The notes under the pieces were generated by a model. The model was not told the origin of the DNA and made no database searches. It was given only the letters and a program-made list of their open reading frames with translations. DNA of 64,000 nucleotides from CATOSP01 sp965237775 (GTDB taxonomy: Bacteria; Chloroflexota; Dehalococcoidia; Lucifugimonadales; UBA3495). Position numbers and translations under genes: made by a program. The stretch covers positions 3,782,001 through 3,846,000 of the forward strand of contig OZ250155.1 in assembly GCA_965237775.1 (NCBI GenBank), in the 5' to 3' direction. This document shows, piece after piece, positions 1 to 8,426 of the stretch; within the stretch, counting starts at the first letter, position 1; every line of letters begins with the position of its first letter.

Positions 1-383
1 ACCACCTTCCCGGCCAACAGCCGCAGGGTCCAGTGGCCGTGCCCCTCAGGGGCCGGACTGCAGGCCAAGGCGATGAGGCGGGCCTCGCCCCGGTCGTCCA
101 GCTTCCGCGGCCGCTTGGGCTGGGGCCGGTCCTGCAACACCCCTGCCAACCCTTCCTCAGCGAAGCGCCGCTTGATGCGGAACACCGTGCCTTCCGAAAC
201 GTCCAATGCTCCAGCCACCTTGGGGGCGCTCCATCCTTCGCTGGTCTTGAGCAGAATCCGCGCCCTAGCCGTTATCCGGGCCGGGCCTTTCCCAGCGCGA
301 ATCAAATGCTCGAGCCACTCCCGTTCTTCCGGCGCCAGCCGCACTCCATACTTTTCCTTGACCATCACCGCCACTCCATCCAT
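1..383 (-). CDS. IS630-family transposase, N-terminal part (incomplete at window edge)
   Basis: This is the DNA-binding half of an IS630/Tc1-mariner-type transposase. About 127 residues are visible: MDGVAVMVKEKYGV at the start, then two helix-turn-helix units (around RITARARILLK and GTVFRIKRRF), then the basic linker PKRPRKLDDRGEA. The catalytic DDE half would lie upstream of base 1. Alignment by eye with the copy at 22993-24157 runs without gaps through the visible part. Whether it is functional cannot be judged from this fragment. Confidence 0.8.
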   Translation of the reverse strand, partial: MDGVAVMVKEKYGVRLAPEEREWLEHLIRAGKGPARITARARILLKTSEGWSAPKVAGALDVSEGTVFRIKRRFAEEGLAGVLQDRPQPKRPRKLDDRGEARLIALACSPAPEGHGHWTLRLLAGKV

Positions 384-459
384 CACAGCTTCCACCCGGC
401 CAGCGTAACATCGTTGTCCAAAGTATTAAACAACTGCCAATACCAAGTTGACTGAGTAC
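1..459 (-). mobile_element. IS630-family element, copy A, truncated by the window edge
   Basis: The right-hand terminal inverted repeat is at 447-459 and reads gttgactgagtac, followed by TA at 460-461. It is the same end as in the two complete copies at 22917-24161 and 36621-37865. On the minus strand, an open frame begins at ATG 383 (MDGVAV, with an internal ATG at 365 giving MVKEKYG) and runs off the window start. It encodes the helix-turn-helix N-terminal part of the transposase, including a DDRGEA segment. The nucleotide sequence is clearly diverged from the other two copies, so this is a relative rather than a recent duplicate. It cuts into older transposase debris at 462-560. Confidence 0.85.
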
Positions 460-461
460 TA

Positions 462-780
462 GGCGCACGGAGACTGCCGATATAATAGCGGGACTGGCCA
501 GTCTCGCCCTGGGCCATCTCCTCCCGGGCGTTTACTTTGACCACCGCCTTCGGCCCATCCCACTGCTCCCCGCCGGAGCCTGGGCAGGTGAGAGGATATG
601 GGCCCCAAGTTCACTTAGAAGCAGCCCCGACCGTGAGTGACACAACCGCACGATGGCCGCCAGTGCGAGGAAGAAGGTGCGTACCAGACGCCGGTCGATC
701 TGTTGGTCCAGCCACTCTTCCAACGGTCCGATGAAAGTTTGCAGTAGATTGGCAACCTCCTGCCCTTGCTTCCGCCCCAC
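462..780 (-). pseudogene. Transposase debris: two unrelated fragments fused
   Basis: Reading the minus strand from 780, the first ~60 residues (MGRKQGQEVANLLQ, then LLLSELGAHILSPAQAPAG) resemble the N-terminus of a DDE transposase of the IS4/IS701 type. Near 575-590 the frame breaks, and a different reading frame continues with KAVVKVNAREEM and ends SRYYIGSLRA at the IS630 junction. That second piece looks like the late part of an ISAs1-type transposase (compare YAITSL in the ISAs1-like gene at 5935-7110). The two pieces are joined by a deletion or recombination, and the second is cut by IS630 copy A. Family names are from motif memory and are moderately sure only. Confidence 0.55.
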
Positions 781-801
781 CCCGTGTTACAACATAAGAG
801 A

Positions 802-855
802 AGACCCCTCCTGGTGGTTGGTTGGTTGATAATTCCATTCCACCTGAAGGGGTCT
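802..855. repeat. Imperfect inverted repeat next to transposase debris
   Basis: The arms agacccctcctggtgg (802-817) and ccacctgaaggggtct (about 840-855) match at 13 of 16 positions around an ~22-nt loop. The repeat sits directly upstream of the transposase N-terminal fragment at 561-780, so it is probably a leftover IS terminus or leader hairpin. Nothing else is seen between 781 and 950. Confidence 0.4.
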
Positions 856-950
856 TTCTGTGTCCCCGGTTCTTTATACCAGTTTCAACTTTTTAACCAA
901 GATCCGGGATGACTCATGTCTCGGCTGCAGAGGTCTAGGTCGGTAATTCG

Positions 951-1175
951 CTATGGGAACAGGGTCTCCCCCGTTTCCTCTTCCACCACCGTAATGGCGC
1001 TTACAAGGCAGTTCTCCGCTGCCTCCAGGATATTTGCAGCAGTATCCGCCTCTGGGGCAGCCACTTCCGACTGCCGGTTTGCGTTAAGAACAAACACCTT
1101 TGGGACGAAGATTTCACACATTTCGTTCCCGACGCAAATATCGTGGTCCACAGATATGCGAAGCTTGGGCGCCAT
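951..1175 (-). CDS. Ferredoxin of the 3Fe-4S type, P450 partner
   Basis: A small soluble electron carrier that should deliver electrons to the cytochrome P450 encoded just upstream. Three cysteines are arranged as C-x5-C (DICVGNEMCEIF) and a distal C (AENCLVSAI), the layout of single-cluster [3Fe-4S] ferredoxins that serve bacterial P450s. The usual Pro after the last Cys is Leu here. An upstream TTG (1199) would add eight residues, but ATG 1175 has GGAGG five to six bases before it and gives the normal start MAPKLRISVDHD, so I prefer it. It lies 114 bp after the P450 stop on the same strand, so the pair is very likely one transcript. Confidence 0.9.
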   Translation of the reverse strand: MAPKLRISVDHDICVGNEMCEIFVPKVFVLNANRQSEVAAPEADTAANILEAAENCLVSAITVVEEETGETLFP

Positions 1176-1289
1176 GTCCGCCTCCGTGATTAGCGACAAA
1201 GGCAGAATCTTAAACGCAACGATCGGAGGGCTTGAGGACCGCTACCCGAATACCTACACCCCAATTCCTGTCCGTCGCCGCCATTGCGC

Positions 1290-2510
1290 CTACCTCCATG
1301 AAACCGGAAGGGAAACTAGGGAACGGAAACCGATGGTGGGCGCGTATTCCAGCTCCTCGGTTTTTAGATAGAGGGAATCGAACCGTTTAGCTAGTGCCTT
1401 GAAAGCCTCCTGTCCCTCCATTCGTGCCAGATTCACGCCCAGGCAGTGATGGACACCGGAGCCAAAGCCCACATGGCGGTTGGGCCAGCGGGTGATGTCA
1501 AACGTGTCGGGCTCATCGAACGTCCTGGGATCACGGTTGGCCGAGGAGATCATCCACCTGACGGATTCCCCTTCGCGAATAAGAGTCCCTCCAACTTCCA
1601 CGTCCTCCGTAGCTATCCGCTGGATACCCTTGACTGGTGGATCGTAGCGCAGACACTCTTCCGTGGCCCGCAGCATCCTACCCTCGGGGTCCTGCCGTAA
1701 TATCTCCCACTGCTCAGGATTGCGGATGAAGGCAAGGGTACCGTTGCAGATCAGGTTCAGTGTAGTGACATGTCCGGCTATCAGCAGCAGCACCGCGGCG
1801 GCTAGCGTCTCCTCCCGATTGTAGGCTCCGCTCTGTTCACCACTGACCACCAAAGAAAGGAGATCGTCCGTGGGATTGATCAGCCTCTCTTCCACCAATG
1901 GAACCAAATACTCCCTCATCTTGATTTGGCCTTCGGCAGCCGCCTTGGTACGGTCGGATCCCTCTCCTCCATTGGCAAGCAGCTTGGTCGCCAGCTCCTT
2001 GATGTAAAGCCGATCCTCATTGGGAACGCCCATCATCTGGGCGATGACCAGAAGAGGAAGAGGGGCGGCAAAGTCTCTCATGACGTCCATCTCACCCTTC
2101 TCCTCCACTTGGTCAAGGAGGAATTTGATCGCAGACTGTACCATGGAGCGCCAGGCGTCGATTTTCTTAGGATTGAAGTACCCGTGGAGCACCATCCGCA
2201 TATCGGTGTGCTCCGGCCGGTCATGCTGGATGAAGCTATTGGCTCCCAAGGCCCGTATGAGGTCATTCAGCTCTATGTCGGTCTCATCTATCGGCGGCAG
2301 GGGTGGCCTGGTGTCTCTCTTAAAATTCTCCGAGGAGAATAATTCGTGGTGGCGGGCGGTCCAGACCAGGTCGTCATAGCGGGTGATTATCCACTGGCGA
2401 AGCTTTTCGTTCCAGTGTATTGGGTCCTCCTCCCTGAGCCTTCCGAAATAGGTGTAAGGGTCCGCCATAACCTCTGGAGCGAAGAGATTGTCGTCGATGG
2501 CAGTAACCAT
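1290..2510 (-). CDS. Cytochrome P450 (CYP) monooxygenase
   Basis: A soluble class I bacterial P450 of 406 residues that inserts one oxygen atom from O2 into an unknown organic substrate. Visible hallmarks in order are the I-helix oxygen-activation motif AGHVTT, the ExxR motif in EECLRYDPP, and the heme-cysteine loop FGSGVHHCLG. The open frame could extend to 2642, but ATG 2510 is preceded by AGGAGG at ideal spacing and the N-terminus MVTAIDDNLFAPEVMADPY is typical. The next gene is its probable ferredoxin; no ferredoxin reductase is present. Substrate and CYP subfamily cannot be read from the sequence. The IS66 element begins 133 bp upstream of the start, so the native promoter region may have been altered. 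Confidence 0.95.
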   Translation of the reverse strand: MVTAIDDNLFAPEVMADPYTYFGRLREEDPIHWNEKLRQWIITRYDDLVWTARHHELFSSENFKRDTRPPLPPIDETDIELNDLIRALGANSFIQHDRPEHTDMRMVLHGYFNPKKIDAWRSMVQSAIKFLLDQVEEKGEMDVMRDFAAPLPLLVIAQMMGVPNEDRLYIKELATKLLANGGEGSDRTKAAAEGQIKMREYLVPLVEERLINPTDDLLSLVVSGEQSGAYNREETLAAAVLLLIAGHVTTLNLICNGTLAFIRNPEQWEILRQDPEGRMLRATEECLRYDPPVKGIQRIATEDVEVGGTLIREGESVRWMISSANRDPRTFDEPDTFDITRWPNRHVGFGSGVHHCLGVNLARMEGQEAFKALAKRFDSLYLKTEELEYAPTIGFRSLVSLPVSWR

Positions 2511-2643
2511 GAATCCTCCTGCTGGACATTTGATTTTTGCGGAGACCTTCGCTGGAGTTCCTACGATTAGGTTCAAACTATCGGCATCACACGACGTTAT
2601 TGTAGCAGACCGTTTAGATAGGTTCCAGCCGCCACCCTTCAAT

Positions 2644-4075
2644 GTAACTGTTCAGAGTTGAGGGGATGGATTAGTTAAAACTTGCTTGGGAAGTTCGGTG
2701 CGTCGGGTCGTCGGTTATGTTAAATCAGGAGGATGGAGAACAAGGTAGACCTGAGGACGGCCAGCCGGGAGGCGCTGTTGGCGGTGATTGCGCGGCAGCA
2801 GGCGGTCATCGACGAGTTGCAGCGGCGGATAGCGGCGTTGGAAGGGGGTCTCAAGGGCAAAGGGCGGCCCGGAATGCCGGGCAACAAACCGGGTGCAAAG
2901 TCAGAGCCGGCCGAGAAGAAGGAGCCAAGAAAGCCCCGGCCCCACGGCTTTAGCCGTCGGCGCACGGTGGCGGCTCACCAGGTGGAACATGTCTTGGACT
3001 CCTGTCCGGAGTGTGGCACCGGGTTGGTTGGGGGTTGGCCGCAGCGGACTCGGGAAGTCATCGATATCCCAGTGGCTCCGGTGGAGGTCACGGAGCACGT
3101 TTTCGTGACCCGGGTCTGCCCAGTATGTGAACGGCGCCGGACCCCCAAGACGGACTTGGGCGGTGGGGTAATCGGTCGGGGACGGTTGGGAGCCAACTTG
3201 GTCTCATTGATCGCTGGCCTGCGGGAAGAGGGCCGGTTGCCCCTTCGGACCATCCAATGGTATCTGGAGACCGTCCACCAGTTGCGCTTGAGCGTTGGGG
3301 GAATCACCCAGGTCCTCCACGGCGTGGCCCGGCAAGCCCAACCGGCGGTGGCCGAGGTGCTGGAACTAGTCCGGACCAGCCAGGTGGTGCACGCCGACGA
3401 GACCGGCTGGCGCCAGGAGGGGGCCAATGGCTATGTCTGGACCTTCTCCACTCCCACTGAGCGGTACTTCCTGCGCCGAGGCCGGAATAAGGAGGTGGTG
3501 GACGAGGCGCTGGGGGAGTCCTTCAGCGGGGTGTTGGTCAGCGATTTCTACGCTGCCTATAACCACTACCCTGGCCTGAAGCAGCGGTGTTGGGCTCATC
3601 TGCTCCGGGACATCCATGACCTGAAGGCCCTCTACCCAGCAGACGCCAAGCTGGCCGGATGGGCGGCGGCAGTGCATGACCTCTACGCCCAGGCCAAGCG
3701 GTTCTCCCATCCTCAGGCAAGGAAACGCCGTCAGGCCCAACTGGAGTTGGAGCGGAAATTGTTGGCCTGCTGCCGACCCTTCCTTGATGACCCAGGGGCA
3801 GTCCAGGCCAAGCTCTGCCGGCGCATCCAGCGCTTCATCAAGGAGTTGTTCGTATTCGTAGCCGAACCGGCCGTCCCCTCGGAGAACAACGCCGCCGAGA
3901 GGAGCCTTCGTCACCTGGTGACCAGCCGCAAGATCAGCGGCGGCACCCGCTCAACCCAGGGCACCAACACCAAGATGGCTCTCGCTTCCCTCTTCGGTAC
4001 CTGGCGCGCCCGAGGATTGAATCCCCTCACCGCATGCCGCCAGTTGCTCACTTCCCCTCAACTCTGAACACTTAC
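2644..4075 (+). mobile_element. Complete IS66-family insertion sequence, 1432 bp, with 8-bp target duplication
   Basis: The terminal inverted repeats start GTAA, as known for IS66 elements: 2644-2666 and 4053-4075 match over 23 bp with one mismatch. Direct repeats ccttcaat at 2636-2643 and 4076-4083 are the 8-bp target duplication typical of the family. The element carries a single transposase gene and lacks the tnpA/tnpB accessory genes of classical IS66. It sits inside the left copy of the 11-bp direct repeat of the neighbouring ISKra4-like element, so it arrived later. Confidence 0.93.
2733..4067 (+). CDS. tnpC: IS66-family transposase (TnpC type)
   Basis: A 444-residue, apparently intact DDE transposase. 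In order: an N-terminal coiled-coil/leucine-rich segment (residues ~10-40, AVIDELQRRIAALEG), a Gly/Lys/Pro-rich linker, a zinc-binding region with CPECG and CPVCE pairs (~90-135), and the catalytic core with HADETGW, VSDFYAAY and NNAAERSLR carrying the D, D and E positions. It ends LLTSPQL just before the right inverted repeat. No frameshift or internal stop is seen, so this element may still be active. The decayed gene at 7240-8413 is a diverged relative. Confidence 0.93.
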   Translation: MENKVDLRTASREALLAVIARQQAVIDELQRRIAALEGGLKGKGRPGMPGNKPGAKSEPAEKKEPRKPRPHGFSRRRTVAAHQVEHVLDSCPECGTGLVGGWPQRTREVIDIPVAPVEVTEHVFVTRVCPVCERRRTPKTDLGGGVIGRGRLGANLVSLIAGLREEGRLPLRTIQWYLETVHQLRLSVGGITQVLHGVARQAQPAVAEVLELVRTSQVVHADETGWRQEGANGYVWTFSTPTERYFLRRGRNKEVVDEALGESFSGVLVSDFYAAYNHYPGLKQRCWAHLLRDIHDLKALYPADAKLAGWAAAVHDLYAQAKRFSHPQARKRRQAQLELERKLLACCRPFLDDPGAVQAKLCRRIQRFIKELFVFVAEPAVPSENNAAERSLRHLVTSRKISGGTRSTQGTNTKMALASLFGTWRARGLNPLTACRQLLTSPQL

Positions 4076-4084
4076 CCTTCAATG

Positions 4085-5845
4085 GGTGTGCGTCAGGTTT
4101 TCGGGGAAAGTGGCAAGGAGAGGTAATGAAGAAAAAGGGGAGGTGTGGTAGAAGGGGTGGAGCAAAGGGATGAGGGAGGGTTGTGATGTGGGATGAAGGG
4201 ATCAACGAGAGGCAGCGTGAGCTACTTGAAGAGTCGATGTTGAAGGTGAAGGAGTGGCGCCTGGAACACCCCAAGGCGACCTTCAAGGAGATCGAGGAGG
4301 CGATGGACAGGATTTGGGCCAGAGCACGAGCCCAGTTGTTGCAAGATGTAGCCTTGGCCAGCGAAGCGAGAACCGTAGAGCATGACCGGGAGGGCGGTGG
4401 CGCCCGATGTTCCGGGTCCCGATGTCCCGGGTGTGGGGGTCTGTTGGGGAACCGTGGAGAGAAAACCCGAGGGCTGAGCACCCATCATGATCAACGGGTG
4501 GAGCTGAAGCGCGGCTACGGGTACTGCCCCGGGTGCGGAACGGGGGGTTTCCCCCCTGGATGAAGAACTGGGCCTGCTGCCTGGGCCGCTGACACCGACG
4601 CTAGTGGAGGACCTGACGCTGTTGGGCGCCCAGATACCCTTTCGCCGGGCGGCGAGGTTGGTAGGCCACTTCCGGAATGTGGAGGTGTCGGAAGCCACGG
4701 TGCGCCGGGCCACGGAGAAGAGCGGGCAAGCCCAGGTGGAGCTGCAAACGAAGGAAGCGGCGGGAAGTGGCGGCACTGGAAGGGGAGCTTCAGGAAGCGG
4801 CTGAGGGACCGGCGCTGCAACAATTGAGCGTGGATGGAGCCATGGTTCCCCTGTTGCATGGGGAATGGGGGGAGGTGAAGACCCTGGCCATAGGCGTCAT
4901 CGAGGAGCCGGCAGCGGCAGGAGAGGTGCATGCCCGTGAGATGAGCTATTTCTCCCGGATGACGGACCATCAGAGCTTCGCCCGGCTGGCCACGGTGGAA
5001 ACCCACCGGCGGGGTGTGGAAAGGGCCGGAAGGGTATGTGCGGTGGTGGACGGAGCGGAGTGGCAGCAGAAGTTCATCGACCTGCACCGGCCCGACGCGG
5101 TGCGCATTCTGGACTGGTGTCACGGCGCCGAATACCTGGCCCGGGCCAGTCAGGCGGCTTTCGGTAGTGGGACGGCCCAAGCCAGCGATTGGCTGGGAAG
5201 ACAGCTCCATGAGTTGAAACACGGCGAGCCGGAAGGGTTGCTGGAGAACCTCAGGGGGTTGTGCCGGGAGTTGGGGGATAGTGGAGAGGGGGATGGGGGG
5301 GCGCTCAAGATTGTGAAAACCAGTCTGGGGTATTTGGAGAAGCGCCGGGACCAGATAAGGTATGCTCAGTTCCAGGCGCAAGGCTATCCCATCGGCAGTG
5401 GGGCGGTGGAGAGCGCCAACAAGCTCGTGGTGGAGGCCCGGCTCAAGGGCTCAGGGATGCATTGGGCCAGGGCGCATGTAGACCCCATGTTGGCGCTGCG
5501 CACGGTGGTCTACAGTGACCGGTGGGAAGAGGTCTGGCCTCAAATCAGCCAAAGGCTACGGGAAAAGGCCAGGGAGCGCCGGTTGGGACGATGGGTCAGG
5601 TCAAGAAGGCCAGAGGGTCTGGAAGCAAAGACGGATTCCAGGGCACAGACTAGGCAGAGACCACCAAGCGCCGTCAAGCGTCCCCGGAAACGTACCAGGG
5701 CAATCCATAGCCAGGCCCCAAACCCTCGCACAAGCCCTCATCGGATACCCCCAGCAAACCACCCTTGGCGCCGCATGGTCATCGGGAGAAAATGCCTCTC
5801 TCCAAACCATCCCCAACCACCCCACGCGAAAACCTGACGCACACC
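4085..5845 (+). mobile_element. ISKra4-like element, 1761 bp, with 11-bp flanking direct repeats
   Basis: Inverted repeats of 19 bp (ggtgtgcgtcaggttttcg) lie at 4085-4103 and, reversed, at 5827-5845. Immediately outside them is the 11-bp direct repeat acccttcaatg (4074-4084 and 5846-5856). The left copy was later split by IS66: its original position is 2634-2644, and the junction base is restored on the far side. The element carries one frameshifted transposase gene and is probably unable to move on its own. Confidence 0.82.
4183..5837 (+). pseudogene. ISKra4-family transposase, two frameshifts
   Basis: The protein reads in three successive frames. Part 1 (4183-4563) has an N-terminal helical region and a zinc ribbon with CPGCGG and CPGCG. 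Part 2 (about 4560-4770) contains LDEELGLLPGPLTP and the segment FRRAARLVGHF. Part 3 (from about 4765) holds the catalytic core with SVDGAMVPLLHGEW, VVDGAEWQQKFID, RILDWCHGAEYL and the family signature GYPIGSGAVESANKLVVEAR. The first shift lies in the gggggg/cccccc run at 4541-4560 and the second near 4750-4770. Either homopolymer frameshifting or decay could explain the first; two shifts together favour a pseudogene. Confidence 0.82.
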
Positions 5846-5932
5846 ACCCTTCAATGACAGTGCCTTTCCAAAGTTGTAAGAATTTAAGGAAATGACCATA
5901 GTTGAGGATGGAGGAGTGGAAAGGGGAGTGTA

Positions 5933-7110
5933 GTGGAGGAAGAAGGGACCAATGAATTGGGAGCACGGCTGCTCGAAGTCCTGGCAAAGGTGCCCGATCC
6001 AAGGCGGCGGCGAGGAGTTCGGCTTCCGCTGCCAGCCATCTTGACCCTGGCGGTTTGCGACATGCTTGGAGGGGCACACAGCCTGTACGCGATGGCCCTA
6101 TGGGTGAGGGAGCATCCGGAGTTGACGCAAACCCTGGGATTCGACCGGGAGAAGACCCCTTGTGTCGCCACTCTGCACTACCTGTTTCGCAGTCTGGACG
6201 TGGACGCCTCCGAAGGCGCCTTGAGCCGGTGGGCCAAAAGGGCCTTGAGAGAGGGAGACCAAGCCATTGTCCTGGACGGTAGGGTCCTGCGTGGGATTCA
6301 TGGGGAAGAGATACGCGGAGTCCGGCTGGTGGCAGCACACGCCCATGAGAGTGGCTTGGCGCTGGCGCAAAAGGGGGGTAAAGAACCACCGTAAGGAGAG
6401 GGAACAAGGGGTAGCCCCGGCCCTGCTGGCCCAAGTCGAGCTTGCTGGGAAAGTGGTCACCGGAGACGCCTTGTATGCCCAAAGGAAATTGAGCCGCTAC
6501 CTGGTGGAGCAGGGAGGGGACTATCTGTGGGCGATCAAGGAGAACCAGCCCACGGTGAAAGAGGCCCTCTCCCTTCTATTTGCCCGGCCGCCTATTTGCC
6601 CGGCCGCCTTGGGGAGAAGCGATTCCGGAGGCGATCCAGGAGGCCAGTCACCGAGGACGGCGGGAGCGGAGCCGGTTGAGGGCGTCGTCTGCGCTAAATC
6701 ACTACCTGGAGTGGCCTTATGCTGGAGTGGCCTTATGTAGGACAGGTCTGTTGCATGGAACGCACCCGTACCCATAAGGGGGTAAGCTCACGAGAGAAGG
6801 CCTACGCCATCACTAGTCTGACCCCGGAACAGGCAGGTCCGGCACGCCTGCTCAAGTTGTGGAGGGATCACTGGAGCATCGAGAATCAGGTCCATTGGTG
6901 CGGGACGTGACCTTTGACGAGGACCGCAGCCAAGTGCGCACCGGGGCGGCTCCCCAGGTGATGGCTGCCCTCAGAAACGCAGTCATCGGCCTCCTCCGGC
7001 GAACCGGCTCCCAAAACATCGCCGCCGCCCTGCGCCGTTACTCTTGGAACCCCACCGCCTCCTTATCCCTCCTGGGCTCACCTATACCCAACTATATGAA
7101 AGGCCCTGGG
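5933..7110 (+). pseudogene. ISAs1-like transposase broken by several frameshifts
   Basis: The start is typical of the family: LGARLLEVLAKVPDPR then GVRLPLPAILTLAV (5933-6394). It continues in other frames with LAGKVVTGDALYAQRKLSRY and YLWAIKENQPTVKE (~6430-6570), EKAYAITSLTPEQA and DHWSIENQVHW (~6800-6900), and finally VRDVTFDEDRSQVRTG to the end (6904-7110). At least three frameshifts are present, two of them caused by 16-bp tandem duplications at 6577-6608 and 6706-6737. The DGRVLRG and ENQPTV motifs carry recognisable DDE surroundings. Element termini could not be found with confidence. Confidence 0.8.
6577..6737. repeat. Two 16-bp tandem duplications inside the ISAs1-like gene
   Basis: The unit tatttgcccggccgcc occurs twice back to back at 6577-6592 and 6593-6608. 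The unit ctggagtggccttatg occurs twice back to back at 6706-6721 and 6722-6737. Both duplications are exactly 16 bp, so each shifts the reading frame by +1. They are only 97 bp apart. Confidence 0.95.
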
Positions 7111-7239
7111 ACCAGGTCTCTCTCTTGTAGAGAGATGGATGTAATGGGGTTATTTTTCCCATGGTGGGTTTACTTGTCCGAGGACGAGGCGATAGAGGTT
7201 GCGCGATCCTTCAAGTAGTTCGCGGGGTGATAACGATAA

Positions 7240-8413
7240 TTGTGCGTGACCACGGCTTTGCCCGACGGCGGGAGGAGCCCACCCACCGGGTGGAACACGC
7301 GTCGGCCAGTTGTCCCGATTGCCAACTCCCCACGCAAGGCGGGAGAGTGCGCTGGCGCCGACAAGTGATTTCCATAACTCGGCTGCGGACGCGGATGACC
7401 GAACACGTGGTGCTGGAACGCACCTGCCGCAAGTGCCGCAGGCCGTGGACCACCCAACCGGATTGGGGCGCTCTCAGCGTGGGGCGGCGACGGATGGGCA
7501 TCTCGATGCAGAGCGAAGTAAGCGTGCTAAGGGAGGAGCGCCGGCTGCCATTCGGAATAATTCAGGGCCATCTTAAGTGGCGCTTTGGCCTGAGCCTCAA
7601 TGTGGTCGAACTGGTGGCGTTGACTCGTGGAGCAGCGGAGCGTGGCCGAGAAAAGTACACTCGGTTGCGTCCAGAGATTCGAGCCATTCCGTTGGTGTAC
7701 GGGGACGAGACGGGCTGGCGGGAAGATGGCCGCGGTGGCTACTTCTGGAGGTTCAGCATTCCCAAGGTGCGTTACTTCCTCTACTACCGGCCCAGCCGGG
7801 GAAGACAGGCGATCGAGGAGGTGTTGGGGGAGGAGTTCGACGGCCTGGTGGTCAGTGACTTCTACGGCGCCTGCAACGTGCATCTAGGGCCGCATCCGAG
7901 ACGTAGGACTCGTCTGTCGCGGGGCATCCACCACATCCACCATTTGAAGGAGTAACACCCCCAACACCGAAGTAGGCCCAGTGTTCTCAAAGGGTGCGGG
8001 AAGTATATGACCAGGCTCACTCCTACCCCAGCCCTGACCCGGGACTGCCGGCGACGGTGCAGCGGACCCAGTGAGTAAAGCAGCAAACACACCAGCAGCT
8101 ATCTTCCATCTGCCAGCCTTACTTGGGCATCGAGGCGCTCATGCGGATGCGGTGCCGGCGGGTGGAACGCTTCTCGCCGCAGTTGTTCACCTTCGTAGCT
8201 GACCCCCGGATGAATGCCAGCCACAACGCTGCCGAACGCAGCCTGCGTCCAACGGCGGTGAGCCGGAAGATCAGCGGCGGTACTCGTTCGGAGCAGGCGA
8301 GCGAGACCAAGAGCATCATGGCGTCCCTGTTCGGCGCCTTGCGCTTGCAAGGACGCAACCCTTACCTCGCCTTGAACTCCCTCCTCTCTAAACTCCTACC
8401 TGCCCCAGTCTGA
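7240..8413 (+). pseudogene. Decayed IS66-family transposase, N-terminus missing
   Basis: Homologous in order to the intact IS66 gene at 2733-4067: GFARRREEPTHRVEHA and CPDC (7255-7320), CRKCRRPW, YGDETGW, VVSDFYGAC (7850-7875), then a disrupted stretch where the frame is lost after ~7890, and the last part (8123-8413) with FVADPRMNASHNAAERSLR and SRKISGGTRS. The coiled-coil N-terminus is absent and there is no intact frame between ~7955 and 8123. A right-end-like sequence, gtctgaacagtac, follows at about 8409-8421, resembling the ctgaac...ttac end of the intact IS66. Confidence 0.82.
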
Positions 8414-8426
8414 ACAGTACAGGTTT

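Noticed and set aside
4515..5381. 288-codon minus-strand frame over the ISKra4-like transposase
   Set aside because: Shadow of a recognised transposase; Pro/Leu/His-rich with no motif.
5601..6482. 293-codon minus-strand frame across the ISKra4/ISAs1 boundary
   Set aside because: Spans two different elements and is antisense to both; not a gene.
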